DNA of 55,099 nucleotides, taken from IMG/VR virus record IMGVR_UViG_3300025543_000032, positions 1 through 55,099 of that record; one strand, 5' to 3'. Each line of letters opens with the position of its first letter. Within the stretch, counting starts at the first letter, position 1. Shown here in pieces: positions 36,032 to 48,300 of the stretch. The notes beneath the pieces were generated by a model. It was not told the origin of the DNA. It saw only the letters and a program-made list of their open reading frames with translations, and made no database searches. The position numbers were made by a program, and so were the translations under genes. This stretch comes from a virus.

Positions 36032-39000
36032 TTACCTAGCTGTTTTGGATATTGTGATGTTGAACTCTTTAGCAAACTCTTCATCAAATGATGCTAATAA
36101 AGGTAAAATTGAGTTAGAAACTGGGAATAGCTTCATTGAATTCTTTATTGGCTGTGCTTCTTTTCTAACTTGTTCTGCAGACTTAGTAGGATCAAATAAA
36201 TCAATTCCTGTTGTTTCTTTAAAGAAGTGATTAGTAGCTCTTCCAAAGTCTTCAAACAATCCAATTGCTGGCAGTCCTGAATCTAATGTAGTTGCCATTT
36301 CTGCTGGGTTGTAGAAGAAACTCACCTCACTTATAAACTTATCTACTACTTTTTGAAAGTATCTAAACTTATTTTTTGTTGCTCTATCCTTATCATCATC
36401 TGGTGCCATCCAACCTAAAGCTAAAGCCATACCTAGAAGAGAAGCAAGTAATGCAAGTTCTCTAACTTGATTTCTTAAGTTTAATCTAATCATATCAGAA
36501 AAATCTTCTTTAGTCATATTAAGTGGCTCACCAAATCTTTGCTCATAGTCTCTAGTATACTTATCAAATAACTCATCTATTTTACTAACACCATCTTCTG
36601 ACACTGTAAGAACATCTATAACTTCTTTAACACTTCTTAATATATTAAAGTGTAAGAAATTAGAAAACAATCTAATTCTACCAATGTCATACATCTCACC
36701 AGTAGTCAAACCATCTTCACCTATTTCTACACTAAAGTCATCAGCCACCTTTCTAAACTCACCAAAACGTGTAAGAGCAAGTTTAGGAATCCATCCTTTA
36801 AATACCATTAAAGAACGAAGCCATACATTCATGTTTGCTCTAATGTTATCAAACTCTGTTGCACCACCAGTAGCAGTTCTAGAAAGTGTTCTAGCTACAT
36901 TAGTCAGACGTTGTAGTTCTTCTCTATTACTTAAGTCTAAGCCTGGCACAACAAGCTTACCATCTTCTAGTTTCTTTGTAGCATTAATAGATCTTGTTTT
37001 CTTCAACTCATCAACTTCTTGTTTAATTTTTCCTTTTACTGAGTTGTATTCTTCTGAAGAAGCGTATCTATTTTTATATTTATTCTTTACAAAGTCTCTT
37101 ATATTTACAAGCTTACCGTCTTCAACCATCATGTTATCTAGAAGGGCCATGAATACAGACTTCTCTAGATGTTGTTCAGTTTGTCTAAACCATACAAATA
37201 ATATATCACTATAGTTTTTATCTGTAAGCTTTGACATACCAGCACTCACCATCTTGTCATAAGTAGGATCATCTTTAAGTGGCATAAATTTATCAATAAG
37301 CTGAACAAACATTTTTCGCTCATCATCACTTTTAAATCTATTTCCAAAAAGTCTTGCTTGATATCTAAAAACTTCACTATAATCAAAATATTTTCCTGCA
37401 AGTGCTGCCAATTGTAAGTTACCACCAAAGTAGTTTGCAAGACCTGATATACTTTTAAAACCTAATGCTTTAATTTGAACATATCGATTTAAGAAATCCA
37501 TTATTTTTATAAGTGATCCTGTAGTTTGTTTACTACCTTCTTTTACTGCATCTTGACCTGTAAGACCTCTGGATACAGAATTAATTACTTTTGTAACACC
37601 TTTTGTTACAGTTCCAACAAGTGGCACCTCAACATCAGAATCATCAAGTGCATATTTCTGACCGTATAATACATTTCTAAAAAATTGATCTATAATTTCT
37701 ATGTTATCGTTGTTTCCTTTTTGTTCAATGTTTTTTCCATCTTTAGTAAGAGCCATACTAAACGAAGAAGTCTTTAAATGTTTTTTAAATTGTTCAGCAG
37801 TTTTTACAAGAAGAAGTTGATCTTCTATAGAAGAAAGATATTTGTACTTCTCCATGTGATTAATGTACATTATCATGTTCTTAAATAAGTCTAAACTTAC
37901 ATCAGAATAATCATTAGTACCATCTTCTTTTATACTAAAGTCTGTAGTGTAGTATTTAGGTATAGAGTTTTCTAACTCACCAGTTACTTGATTAATATTT
38001 CCATACCCAACGGTATCAAGCTCTGAAGTAAAGTTAGATTGAAAGTTAGATATGGATCCTAAACTACCATCCCAAGCTAAACTCTCTGCCATACTTTTTC
38101 TTACAAATGGTAGAAAGGTAGATTGTGCTGCATTATTTATATAACCTACATCTCTTGCTTTTGCATTTATATCAGATATAAAATTATAAAGTTCAAATAA
38201 CTCAGGGTCTTTTTTAAGATTAATATATTCTTGACTTTCCCATTTTTCTAATGGATGTCTTTTTATTACATAGTTATTATATCCTCTAAAGTCTACTTTT
38301 GAGATGTCCCACTTTTGATACTCTTGTAGAATAAGTTTTTCTTTTAGTTCTCCATCCTCATAGGTTTTATTAATTCTACGCACACGCTCCTTTAATATTG
38401 GCTTAGCTTCTTTAGCATATGCTTCTAAATCAACATTCTCTTTAAGCCATTTCTTACTTCTCCTACCTTCTTCAGCATTTGCATCAACTTCATCAAAGAA
38501 ATCTCTTTGATATTTATATATAAGTTTATTTGCAATAGCTCCTTTTTTATCTTTTTGATAAATTCCTTCAACTAGCTTTTTTAAATCTCCACCTCTAGCT
38601 TCAAGTTTATTTCTAATTTCAAGAAGCTCATTCACTTCACCTAATGCATCTTCTTGAGCAAAGCCCATTGCACGATTGGCAAGCTTATAAAGAATGTCTA
38701 AAGCTTTCAATCCTATTTCAGATGTTCCTCTAAATAGAGAAGACAAACCTTTTATAATTCTTTCAGGATTCATTAGACCTGTTACAAGGTTACGTTGACC
38801 AATAAACTTATCTGCAAATTCTCCTGAAATCTTAACTATATCCCTTCTAGACTTACGAATAGATGTTGATTGGTCTGTAAGATTTTTAAGTATTTCTTTT
38901 CTGTTAGCAACATCTGCTTTTTCTTCATCAGTTATTGCTTGCTTTTCTAATGTATCATTATATATATAGTCACCGATTCTATCAGCTATTCCACCAAATA

Positions 39001-42000
39001 TATTAGATGAAGCTATGTACTCTCTTAAGTCTGCAGAGAAATTAGAAAGTTCTTCATCTGTTAAATCTTTACTATCTGCTGGTCTACCTTCATATGAAGT
39101 TTTATATTCTGCAATAAGGTTTTGTCCTTCTCTCTGCATAATAGCAATAGCGTCAATCAATGGTCCAATCTGCTGCTGACTCTGAAGAGTTCTAATTGCT
39201 TTATTAATAATATTTGACCTTTCATTTTTAAATGCTCGCTCTTCGTCAGTGTTTGCTTTAGTCTTTGATATTTGATCCTGAATAGCATTTAATTCTTCTA
39301 TCAGTTCATCAAATGCTTCAACTCCTGTACTTTCAGACCTTTCTGATACAGGTGTAATTGTAAGAGGTTCTATTTGTGTTGGATTTACAGATCCAATTTT
39401 TATACCTTTTATCTGTAACTTACTAGTATTATCTTGAGGATTTTCTCTCTTAAGATCCATGATGATAGGAACAGCTCTGTTCTTACCCATTCTTTTTATA
39501 CCGTAGTTATCAAGTAATATCTTTTTATATGTACCAAGCTGTATATCATATGCCCCTTGTTTAAACCAAGCAACATCTTCAGCACCTTTAGCAACACTCA
39601 TAAACTTCCAGTCATATATATTTGCTGTACCATCTTGATCAACAATCAACAAGTCAATTGTACCTGCTTCTTTGTTTTTAGCATCGTATATCATTAATTC
39701 AGAAAAGACTAAAGGGTTCTTACCATTTTCTGAAAATGATGCAATAAGATCTGTGTAGTAGGTTTCTAATTTATCATATATTTGACTGTCAACACTATTT
39801 GAGAAGGTAGGTTTTGGACCAGGGTTAGCTCTTCTTGTACCATCACTATTAAAAAATCTATTGTGTATATCTAAATCAAAGAAGTCGTGGTATTTAGTAC
39901 CTAATACACGTTTCACTTCATTATCTTTATCCTGTTGAGCAGTAAATCCACCAGTACCAAAACGTGACTTATACCAAGCCTTCACTCTATCAGTCACTCT
40001 AGGGACTCTTTTATACTTACCATCAACAAGAACCTCGTAGTGATTTGTAGCTTTCTTCTCACCTCCTAATAAAGGGTCTGCTTTTTCTTCACTCTCTATC
40101 TTCCTCAACATAGGCTTGTCACCACCAATAATTTCTTCCACCTTTCTTTGAAATGCTTTTTGTGGATCTGTAAGTTGATAGTAGATTTCTTTGCTGTCTA
40201 AGTCAACAACACTTCCTTCAAACTCACCACCTATTACTGTCTCTGCTGTTGTAGAGAATATATCAATGTTTGCTTTCTTATACTGTCCTCTAAACCAATC
40301 AGTTATCATATCCCACATTCTTCTAAAGATAGACTGGTCAGCTTCTTCTAATGATGTATCACCTAATATAATAGATGTAATCATTTTATCTACTGCCTCT
40401 TTCTTTATTTTACGAATGTTTGGTTTACCGTTCTCTAATTGATATGCAGGTAAATCTTTATAAGCTTCTAGTGTGTCCTTATATATTTTAAACCTACCTA
40501 TCTTAGATATCATCTCTGTAACAAGCTCAGGATTCTTTTGCTCAATAATAGCTGTAGCAATATGCACCATCTCCTCTGTAAGAGCAACATCCTCTTTACC
40601 TTCAGCAATAGCAATTACACCAGCTGTAAGATCAGCTACAGCATTAACAGAAGACTCATCAATAGCAGGGTTTTGTCTTGCATAATCGGTAAGTGGTTGT
40701 ACATCAACACCCATCTTTTTAATCACTTCTTTCACCTTATTAAGCATTTCAGAAGATGCTTTCGTAATAGGTTGTTCAGTTTGCTTTTGGAAGAGTATAG
40801 TTTCATTAGCTTGTGCAGGAGCAATTAGTACTTCGTTCCAAGTGTTATTATACTCATCCTTAATCTCTACAGGATTGTAACCATTCTTTTTAAGAATGTT
40901 AGTAATGTTATTTTCATAGAAATTAGAAATACTACTTAATTGATTTTTACCAGATTCTACATCAGCAAGTTCTTGTTTAAGAGTTTTTAATTCGTTTTCT
41001 TTTAAAGTTAAACCTCTTTTTAAATCTGTTTTGTACTCATTTTCACTAATTGGTTTTAATACACCAAATGGATCATTTATCTCTCCTATATAAAATTTAT
41101 TATCTTCTTTTACATATTTAAAAGAACCAAAAATTCCTTTATCTAAATCTTTAATTTCTTGTTCTAAAATTTTAATTCTACTTTCTTTCTGCTTTCTAAA
41201 CTCTTCTAAAGTTTGCATTCCTTCAATCTTAGAAGCAGTGTTTCCTTTAGGAAATAAGACTCTTTCATATCTTTTCTTAGCACTATCTTGTATAATAGAT
41301 TTAACAAAGAATGTTACCCAATTACCTTTTTGATTAAGTAGTTGTAGGAATTGATTCTTTTTTGATAATTCTTTAGGTTGTTGTTTAATAGGAGCTTTAC
41401 TTTCATACTCTTCTTTAGTTATAGAAATAGCTTTTGAAAATTGTCCCACTCCTTTTTTTAATTTAATATATTCACCAGGTCTTTGATTTTTATATACATA
41501 CTCAGTATCTTCAAATTTATTATCAAAATATTTAAATCCTCCAACTAAATCTTTTTTATCCCTACCTTTCTGAAATAAATCAGATTGTACTTCTAGTATT
41601 CTACGAGTTTTAGTAACAATTCCCCCTGAACTTCCTTCATGTTTTTGAACATATTGAGATGTCCCTCCCCATCCTTCATATTCAACTTCATATTCTTCTA
41701 AAGTACTATCTATTGTTTTATCATCACTTCTAAACCATCCTATACCATTATCAGTACTAAATCGAGCATGACCTTTTATATTAGGTGTAATATCAGGTGT
41801 AGTTATTTCATTCTCTGTATAATTAGTACCACCTGGAACTGTTAGGTTAGAATAGTATTGAGTAGGTTTATTTTCTCTATAAAGTTTGACAATGTTTCCC
41901 CATTCTTCTTTAGAAATTTGTTTACCGTTTTTAAAATATTCTCTATAAGTATTTTTGTGATTAGTTGTTATTTCATCACCATTATAATTAAAATCTTTAA

Positions 42001-42385
42001 AAGTAAATAAAGTATCAGTTCTTTCGTTGCTAATATTAACCTCAACAATAAAACTATTCTCAGCTAATAAAGATGTAATAATTTCTTCTCTGTCAGTAAT
42101 ACCTTTATTTAATATAATTTCTTTTTGATCTTTAGGTACTTGAAGTTCTGTTAAGGTTTTATCTAAAGTCCAGTTATTCTTTTCACCTTTAGCAAACATT
42201 TGTTTAGCTTTTTGTGAACTAAGAATGTCTATAGATTTTATACTAGCTCTTAAAATAGCTTGTTTACTTTCTGATTGGGGAACTTCACCATTGTAAGTGT
42301 CCCATAAGAAATAAGCCATGTTTTCTCCTCTAGAAGCTACTAGTTCCTTCCATTGTGGTAAGTTTATATTTGGACATGTTGCCAT
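36032..42385 (-). CDS. Giant virion-associated protein with PD-(D/E)XK nuclease-like segment (2,117 aa)
   Basis: The protein starts MATCPNINLPQWKELVASRG, a start typical of giant crAss-like and marine phage proteins. Residues about 195-400 resemble a domain of large polyvalent phage proteins (GHARFSTDNGIGWFR, ILEVQSDLFQKGR, RVLFPKGNTASKIEGM). Around residue 605 ALTEEMVHIATAI resembles a degraded HExxH helix. At about residues 895-930, AGTIDLLIVDQDGTANIYDW then KF gives the D...D-x-K pattern of PD-(D/E)XK nucleases. Long coiled coils follow, then a hydrophobic stretch near residue 1985 (LALLASLLGMALALGWM). It overlaps the upstream RNAP-like gene (TAATG). It is probably packaged in the virion with it. 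Function beyond the nuclease-like segment is unknown. Confidence 0.6.
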   Translation of the reverse strand: MATCPNINLPQWKELVASRGENMAYFLWDTYNGEVPQSESKQAILRASIKSIDILSSQKAKQMFAKGEKNNWTLDKTLTELQVPKDQKEIILNKGITDREEIITSLLAENSFIVEVNISNERTDTLFTFKDFNYNGDEITTNHKNTYREYFKNGKQISKEEWGNIVKLYRENKPTQYYSNLTVPGGTNYTENEITTPDITPNIKGHARFSTDNGIGWFRSDDKTIDSTLEEYEVEYEGWGGTSQYVQKHEGSSGGIVTKTRRILEVQSDLFQKGRDKKDLVGGFKYFDNKFEDTEYVYKNQRPGEYIKLKKGVGQFSKAISITKEEYESKAPIKQQPKELSKKNQFLQLLNQKGNWVTFFVKSIIQDSAKKRYERVLFPKGNTASKIEGMQTLEEFRKQKESRIKILEQEIKDLDKGIFGSFKYVKEDNKFYIGEINDPFGVLKPISENEYKTDLKRGLTLKENELKTLKQELADVESGKNQLSSISNFYENNITNILKKNGYNPVEIKDEYNNTWNEVLIAPAQANETILFQKQTEQPITKASSEMLNKVKEVIKKMGVDVQPLTDYARQNPAIDESSVNAVADLTAGVIAIAEGKEDVALTEEMVHIATAIIEQKNPELVTEMISKIGRFKIYKDTLEAYKDLPAYQLENGKPNIRKIKKEAVDKMITSIILGDTSLEEADQSIFRRMWDMITDWFRGQYKKANIDIFSTTAETVIGGEFEGSVVDLDSKEIYYQLTDPQKAFQRKVEEIIGGDKPMLRKIESEEKADPLLGGEKKATNHYEVLVDGKYKRVPRVTDRVKAWYKSRFGTGGFTAQQDKDNEVKRVLGTKYHDFFDLDIHNRFFNSDGTRRANPGPKPTFSNSVDSQIYDKLETYYTDLIASFSENGKNPLVFSELMIYDAKNKEAGTIDLLIVDQDGTANIYDWKFMSVAKGAEDVAWFKQGAYDIQLGTYKKILLDNYGIKRMGKNRAVPIIMDLKRENPQDNTSKLQIKGIKIGSVNPTQIEPLTITPVSERSESTGVEAFDELIEELNAIQDQISKTKANTDEERAFKNERSNIINKAIRTLQSQQQIGPLIDAIAIMQREGQNLIAEYKTSYEGRPADSKDLTDEELSNFSADLREYIASSNIFGGIADRIGDYIYNDTLEKQAITDEEKADVANRKEILKNLTDQSTSIRKSRRDIVKISGEFADKFIGQRNLVTGLMNPERIIKGLSSLFRGTSEIGLKALDILYKLANRAMGFAQEDALGEVNELLEIRNKLEARGGDLKKLVEGIYQKDKKGAIANKLIYKYQRDFFDEVDANAEEGRRSKKWLKENVDLEAYAKEAKPILKERVRRINKTYEDGELKEKLILQEYQKWDISKVDFRGYNNYVIKRHPLEKWESQEYINLKKDPELFELYNFISDINAKARDVGYINNAAQSTFLPFVRKSMAESLAWDGSLGSISNFQSNFTSELDTVGYGNINQVTGELENSIPKYYTTDFSIKEDGTNDYSDVSLDLFKNMIMYINHMEKYKYLSSIEDQLLLVKTAEQFKKHLKTSSFSMALTKDGKNIEQKGNNDNIEIIDQFFRNVLYGQKYALDDSDVEVPLVGTVTKGVTKVINSVSRGLTGQDAVKEGSKQTTGSLIKIMDFLNRYVQIKALGFKSISGLANYFGGNLQLAALAGKYFDYSEVFRYQARLFGNRFKSDDERKMFVQLIDKFMPLKDDPTYDKMVSAGMSKLTDKNYSDILFVWFRQTEQHLEKSVFMALLDNMMVEDGKLVNIRDFVKNKYKNRYASSEEYNSVKGKIKQEVDELKKTRSINATKKLEDGKLVVPGLDLSNREELQRLTNVARTLSRTATGGATEFDNIRANMNVWLRSLMVFKGWIPKLALTRFGEFRKVADDFSVEIGEDGLTTGEMYDIGRIRLFSNFLHFNILRSVKEVIDVLTVSEDGVSKIDELFDKYTRDYEQRFGEPLNMTKEDFSDMIRLNLRNQVRELALLASLLGMALALGWMAPDDDKDRATKNKFRYFQKVVDKFISEVSFFYNPAEMATTLDSGLPAIGLFEDFGRATNHFFKETTGIDLFDPTKSAEQVRKEAQPIKNSMKLFPVSNSILPLLASFDEEFAKEFNITISKTAR

Positions 42386-45300
42386 TAGCCTTTACATTTT
42401 TTATTAATTATTTCTCCAGCTTGCTCATCAGTGAATCCAGAGTTCTTCAAGCTCTCAGCAGTTATTATTGATTTTGCAAACATTCTGCCATTTACAATTA
42501 TTCTATCTTTTGTAACAGTTATTTCTAGCGGTCCTGTGATAGCTTTATTATACTTTGAAGTTTGTGTTGTATTTTCATACACTGCTACTATTTGACCATC
42601 TGTCACCTCATCCACCTTCATCATACCATTATCAATAATAGATTGCTTAGCTTCTGAATAGAACTCATTAGCTCTAAAGCTATCTCCAAAAGCATTTATT
42701 GCTTTGTATATAGGATATCTTCTGCCTTTTTTATCTTCTGTAAAAATTGGATCTCCATCTACATCTTTTACTATCTTAAACAAACCTTTATTTCTATAAG
42801 AATAGTCACCTTGTTTGCGCATTCTATTTCTCTCTTCTCTTGAAATTTCATAATTAGTCCATGTAAACACTTGATATTCCTTGTTAAAATCATTACCAGT
42901 AACAAGTTGAGGAATCTCATTTGCCCTCATAGCGTTCTTTAAGTTGTTATAACCACTAAATCCTAAAGAGGGATAGAAGGGACCGTACTCTCCAAACCTA
43001 AGATACAGTTCTTTGTTTGGAACTATATCATCGTTATTCCAATTGTTTCTTTGGAATATACCAAGCTCATAGAAGTCGTCTAAATTACTTAAATTTTCTA
43101 TCTTAGGCAAAGTTTTATTGTATATTCTTGCGAAGTCCTCATAAGGAATGAGTGATGTAAATGATATAGGTGAACTACTAAGTCCTGACTGCAGAATAGC
43201 TAGAGTAACTATCTTATCATACAAGTTTGTCTTATCTTTAAGATGATCTCTTAAATCACGGAAAGCATATATAATATTATTTTGATCATATGCTTTACTA
43301 TCTGTATTTTTAAGAGATACATTACTTGGTGTAGTTTCACCGCCAAGTCTAGAAGGTTGCACTTGAAGAAGATCAATTACATGATTATAATATAAAGCGT
43401 GCTCTACATCTTTCTTAACTTCATCAATAAACGAAACCACTTCAGAAGCTACACCTTTATCTGAAAGAAGTGTTTGTTGTATCTGTAAGTTAAGTCCTTG
43501 GTCTGTTTGTACAGCCCAGTCAAATAAATCGTTTACAGCTTTTCTACCCACTGAAATAAATTTTCTATCTGGTAAACTAGTATAAGGTTTAAGAACTTTT
43601 CTTATTACATTTCCAACATTTCCTCTATCTGATAAAATAAAGTTTGAAAGAGCTTCTACAGAGTCATTTAGTTTACTAGCTTGATTTCTAATAAAAGAAT
43701 TTGACAATATTGCTTCTGCAGCAGGTACAGTTTCTCCATCTACATTTTTTGAAGAAAGTATGCTGTCTTTTGCTTTATTGAATTGCTCATTCTTTTTAAA
43801 TACAAGTAACGAATCATTAAACCTTGATGTGTCCCAATTAGTACCTTGTGTAACTGTGTATAATTGATTAGCCATCTTAGCATACTTTAAAAACTCTTGA
43901 AGCATAAACACTTGCTCTAGGTTCTCTTTATCAGTAAATTCTGTTTTACCTAAAGAGTTAAGTAGGGAAGCTTTACTAGGTATTTGTGTAGGTAATTTCT
44001 TTTCTTGAGCTTCTGTCAACCCTCCATATTCTTCTATAGTTTGATTTATAAAATCATCTATAAATAAGAACTTATATCCTGCATTCTCAACTGATTGTAA
44101 ATAGTCACGAATGATTGGTTGGTTCATAAAGTAGGCTATAGTATCAATAGGTACTCCTAAATGTGTAAGAAACATAAATGTTGCTGCTACATTTGGTGTA
44201 GCACCCATCTCCATAATCCATGGACCTTTAGATATATCTACATAACCATCAATAAACTGTCCAAGTATATCAGAAATAAGCTGACCTGCTGCATTATACA
44301 CACCAGATAATGATGGGTATTCTTGTCCATCTATTGTAACCTTATTATATTTTTGAAATGTAATCTTACCATCACCTAAGTATTTTTGATCTTGATAATC
44401 TACATTTTTTAATTTATCACTATCAATAAATACAGGAGATCTTTGAAGAAGAGAATGTATAGTTTGTTGAACAGCAGCAATACCAATAGCTTGTTTACCT
44501 GCTACAAAAGCTTGTCTTAACCTAGACATAAATCTTCTGTCAAGCATGTTATCTATATTAGTGTAATCAAACTCTTTACCTATTACTTTCTCAACAATAG
44601 TTTTAGATATACCTTTTAATTGTTCAGCAGAGTTAGGTGTGGTAAGTCTTTCAAAGTTTGCTGGATGAGTTACTAGGTTTTCAGAAGACTGGATAAACTC
44701 ATTCTCTAGAGATTGCTTATACATTCTATTAACAACTGCATCTCTTACACCATCTTTCTTTAGTTCTTCAACTAATGTAGTTAGAGCATCTTCATCTTGA
44801 CTTACACCAAGAGTTTCAAACAATACACCAGCTTTTTCATCTTTAGCTAAATCAAGCATTCCAGTTAACTCATAACCTTTTAGCTCTTGTAAGTCCTTTA
44901 GTTGTTTTTGTTGATCCTTGTTAAATAACTTACCACTATCAAACATAGCAGCAAACTTATCTTTAGCTTGTTGTCCAAATCCGTAGAAAGAAACAAGTTT
45001 AAGTTTACCATCTTCGTAAAATACATTTTTAAGGTAGACTGAAAGTTTATCAATATCAAAGTCACTTCCCACCTTCTTAACAATAGCAGCAGGTACAACC
45101 ACGTTATCTCCAAACTCTTTTGGTAAAAACTTTTTTATTCTAATCGCATCAATAGAGTTTTGTTTCTGTGTAGGAATACGAAAAGCTAATCCAGATAATA
45201 TCTTTTGTCCTTCTTCTGTATTGTTTAAATATTCAAGAAGTTCTGCATCAGACATGTTACTTTGGAACCAACGTCCCACCATAATCTCCATTGTAGTTGT

Positions 45301-48300
45301 TTTTAAATCATTAACAGGAATATTTTCTTCTTTACCTGTTTCTGTATTTAATACTTTATAAGTTCCGTTTTTATTATCTTCTAAAAACTTAACTTCTTTT
45401 CCATCTTTTGTTAAACTGTAAAAACCTAATACATCAGATGTATATCCTTCTTTACCATTAATTTTTGTCTTAGCTATACGATTAGATTCAAACAGTGCTG
45501 AAGGTATCTGTACCTTTTGTCCACCACTTATCTTAGGACGAACAATTTGCTTATCTACAATAGAATATAGAATGTTTCTAACTTGCTGATATGCAGGAGT
45601 AGCTTCAAGAACTGCCTCTCCTTCTGAAAACGCTGATACAGCATCACTAATATTATCATTAGTTTCTCTTCTAAACACTTCATCACGAATTGTTTTAGCA
45701 GCTTCTGAAAAATCTTCAACAACAAGTTCACCATCTTGTTCTTTGATACCTAAACGCTTTAACATCATTTGATATCCTTCATTAGTCATCTCTTCAAGAA
45801 GACGCTGATTGTTAGCAATCTCTTTATATATTGGAGACTTAGCAATCTTTTGCTCAGGAGATAATTTTATCCAACTATCAAGACTATCTTTATAATCAAA
45901 TGGAACTCCATTATCCATGTAGTCCATAGTGATAAGTTTAGTAGTTTGAGATCCTCGTGTTACCAATGCAGCTTCTTTAGAAGGCACATCACTCTGTAAA
46001 CTCATTATAGAAAATGGTACATCCACTACAGATTTATATTCTGCATCATTAAACACAGCAATACCTTCACCAGTTTGTTGTGTAGATTCAACGTATGTAG
46101 CATGAGAGTTTTCAGCTCCCACCTTTCTACCAGAATCAAACACAATATAGTCTATGTTCTCATCCTGCATCTTGTTGTAAAGCTTAACTCCATTACCTGC
46201 ATCAAGCTCTTTCATCACTCTATAAGAAAGAGGATACAATGCATACTTATCAAGTACAACATTATTATATGTGTATCCTAACTTAGCTCCTGATACAATA
46301 GGTTTTAGAGAGACATAAGCACTCTGTACTGCAGGGTTACCTTCTTTTAAAAGTGCCACCTCATCTTTAGACAGTGTTATTTTCTTATCACGCTTTTCAT
46401 AAGCTTTCTTATCACGCTTTTCATAAGCAATGTCATATCTATATTGCTTCTCTTCATTATCATTCCACTCACCAGCTCTGATTCTAAAGTTACGATATGC
46501 TTTAAAAGATATAATACCACCACCATCAGTTTCTTTAAAGCTCTCATAGTTTGGTAAATCAATAACACCTACAACATCTTGATGTGATGCTGTACGCATA
46601 TAGTCTTGTGTGAAGTTGGTATATCCAATATCACCCTTTTCAAAACCTTCATTCCACACTTTATTAAGTGTTGTATTTGCTTTAGGTGAATTATTAAAAA
46701 GAGCTTGTCTTGGAGATAGGAAACTCTTAGTACGCTTTAGCTCATCTTTGTATTGGTAAGGATCTGAATAAAGAACTTTGTGCACCTCAATGTTAGCAAT
46801 CATGTAATTAATACTCATTGCTGCCATCTCTCTTGTTAGCTCTCTTGGATCAAACTCTTTACGTGATCCTACATTTTCTAATATAAATTTGTTGCCTGTT
46901 TCGTTTTTAATAAGTATTCCATATCTAGTTAAATATTCCTGCATTCTAGATATGTCACTCTGAATGTAACTAGAAATAGCTTGGTTTATTTCATCTTTAT
47001 ACATTGCATATACTTCTTCGGATGTTTTATCAGCGGTAATTATTTTATTATGTAAACTATCACCAAGAATACCTTTAAAGAAACGTAAGTCTTTACTATC
47101 CCTACCTTTAACAACTGGACGATCTTTTTTAGAAAGCTCTAGTTCTGATAGGAAGTATCCTTTAAAGACTTGGTTTACATCAACCAATCCTCTTGCAATA
47201 TCATTAGCAGATATTACATTACCCATATATAACATATGTTCCATACCTGCATCTCCTGGTACAAGGTTTAGATAATAACCTTCTTTGTTTAGATTTAACT
47301 CTTGAACTATTCTTTGTTTTTGAGTGAGTCTAGCAGAAGGTGTAATTCTACCTTTAGTTTCATCAATTATACCTCCAACGTATCCACCTTTAAGTAGGTT
47401 GTTTGCACCTGATCTTTTTTTACCAGTTTTAGAATCAAACATTCTACTAATAATAGTAGAGCCTTGAGTAAATACATCTTTAAGAAGGTACTCATATTGT
47501 GTTCCTGCTAACTCATTTATATTATTTATATTATCAAGTGTATTGTGTAATTCAGAAGCTGCATTCACCCCAAGGAAAGTTTGTACACGTTCTCCCTGTA
47601 AGTTAAAATATGTACTGCTAAATTCTGGATTAGAAACAGCTGTTTTTAATTCAGCTAATTGTAAAAGACGTTTATTAATATCTAAAGATACTGCAGAGAA
47701 AGTTTTCACCTCATCTGTTTTCTCAATACTTTCTTTAATCCCTTCTACAATAGTTTTAAAGTTTTGTGTATTCTTTCCTAACTTATTATATTCTTCACCG
47801 CTAAACTGTATACCTAGGGTTGATAAAAACTTAGTATAGTCTCTAGGAAGACGTAAGGTAACTTTTCCTAACTTCTTTTTATTAGGTGTATATGAACCTT
47901 TCTTTTCATTATATGTAAAGTAACTCTTACCTGATTTTGATAATACAGCTATAGATCGTACATATTCATTTCTAAGTTGGTTAGCTCCACTAGATAAAGT
48001 TGCATCACCCACTGCCACTTCACCATTTGAAAATATAAATATATTCTTTACATCTGAAGCTTGCTTCTTAAATGTCTTCCACATCCCTGTGATGAGATCC
48101 ATTTTGTTTGTTGACTTTATATTTTTAAAATCAACATCACCATCAGAAAAGTCGTTACCAGTTAATCTCTTATATAAAGTTCTGTATGTAGCATCACTTA
48201 CCGCCATGTCTGCTAACCTATTTAACATATCATCAGGGCTTGTAGAAGTGTGTAACTTGTTCATCAATGTGATGTACATCTTACTTACTGGGTTGAGTAG

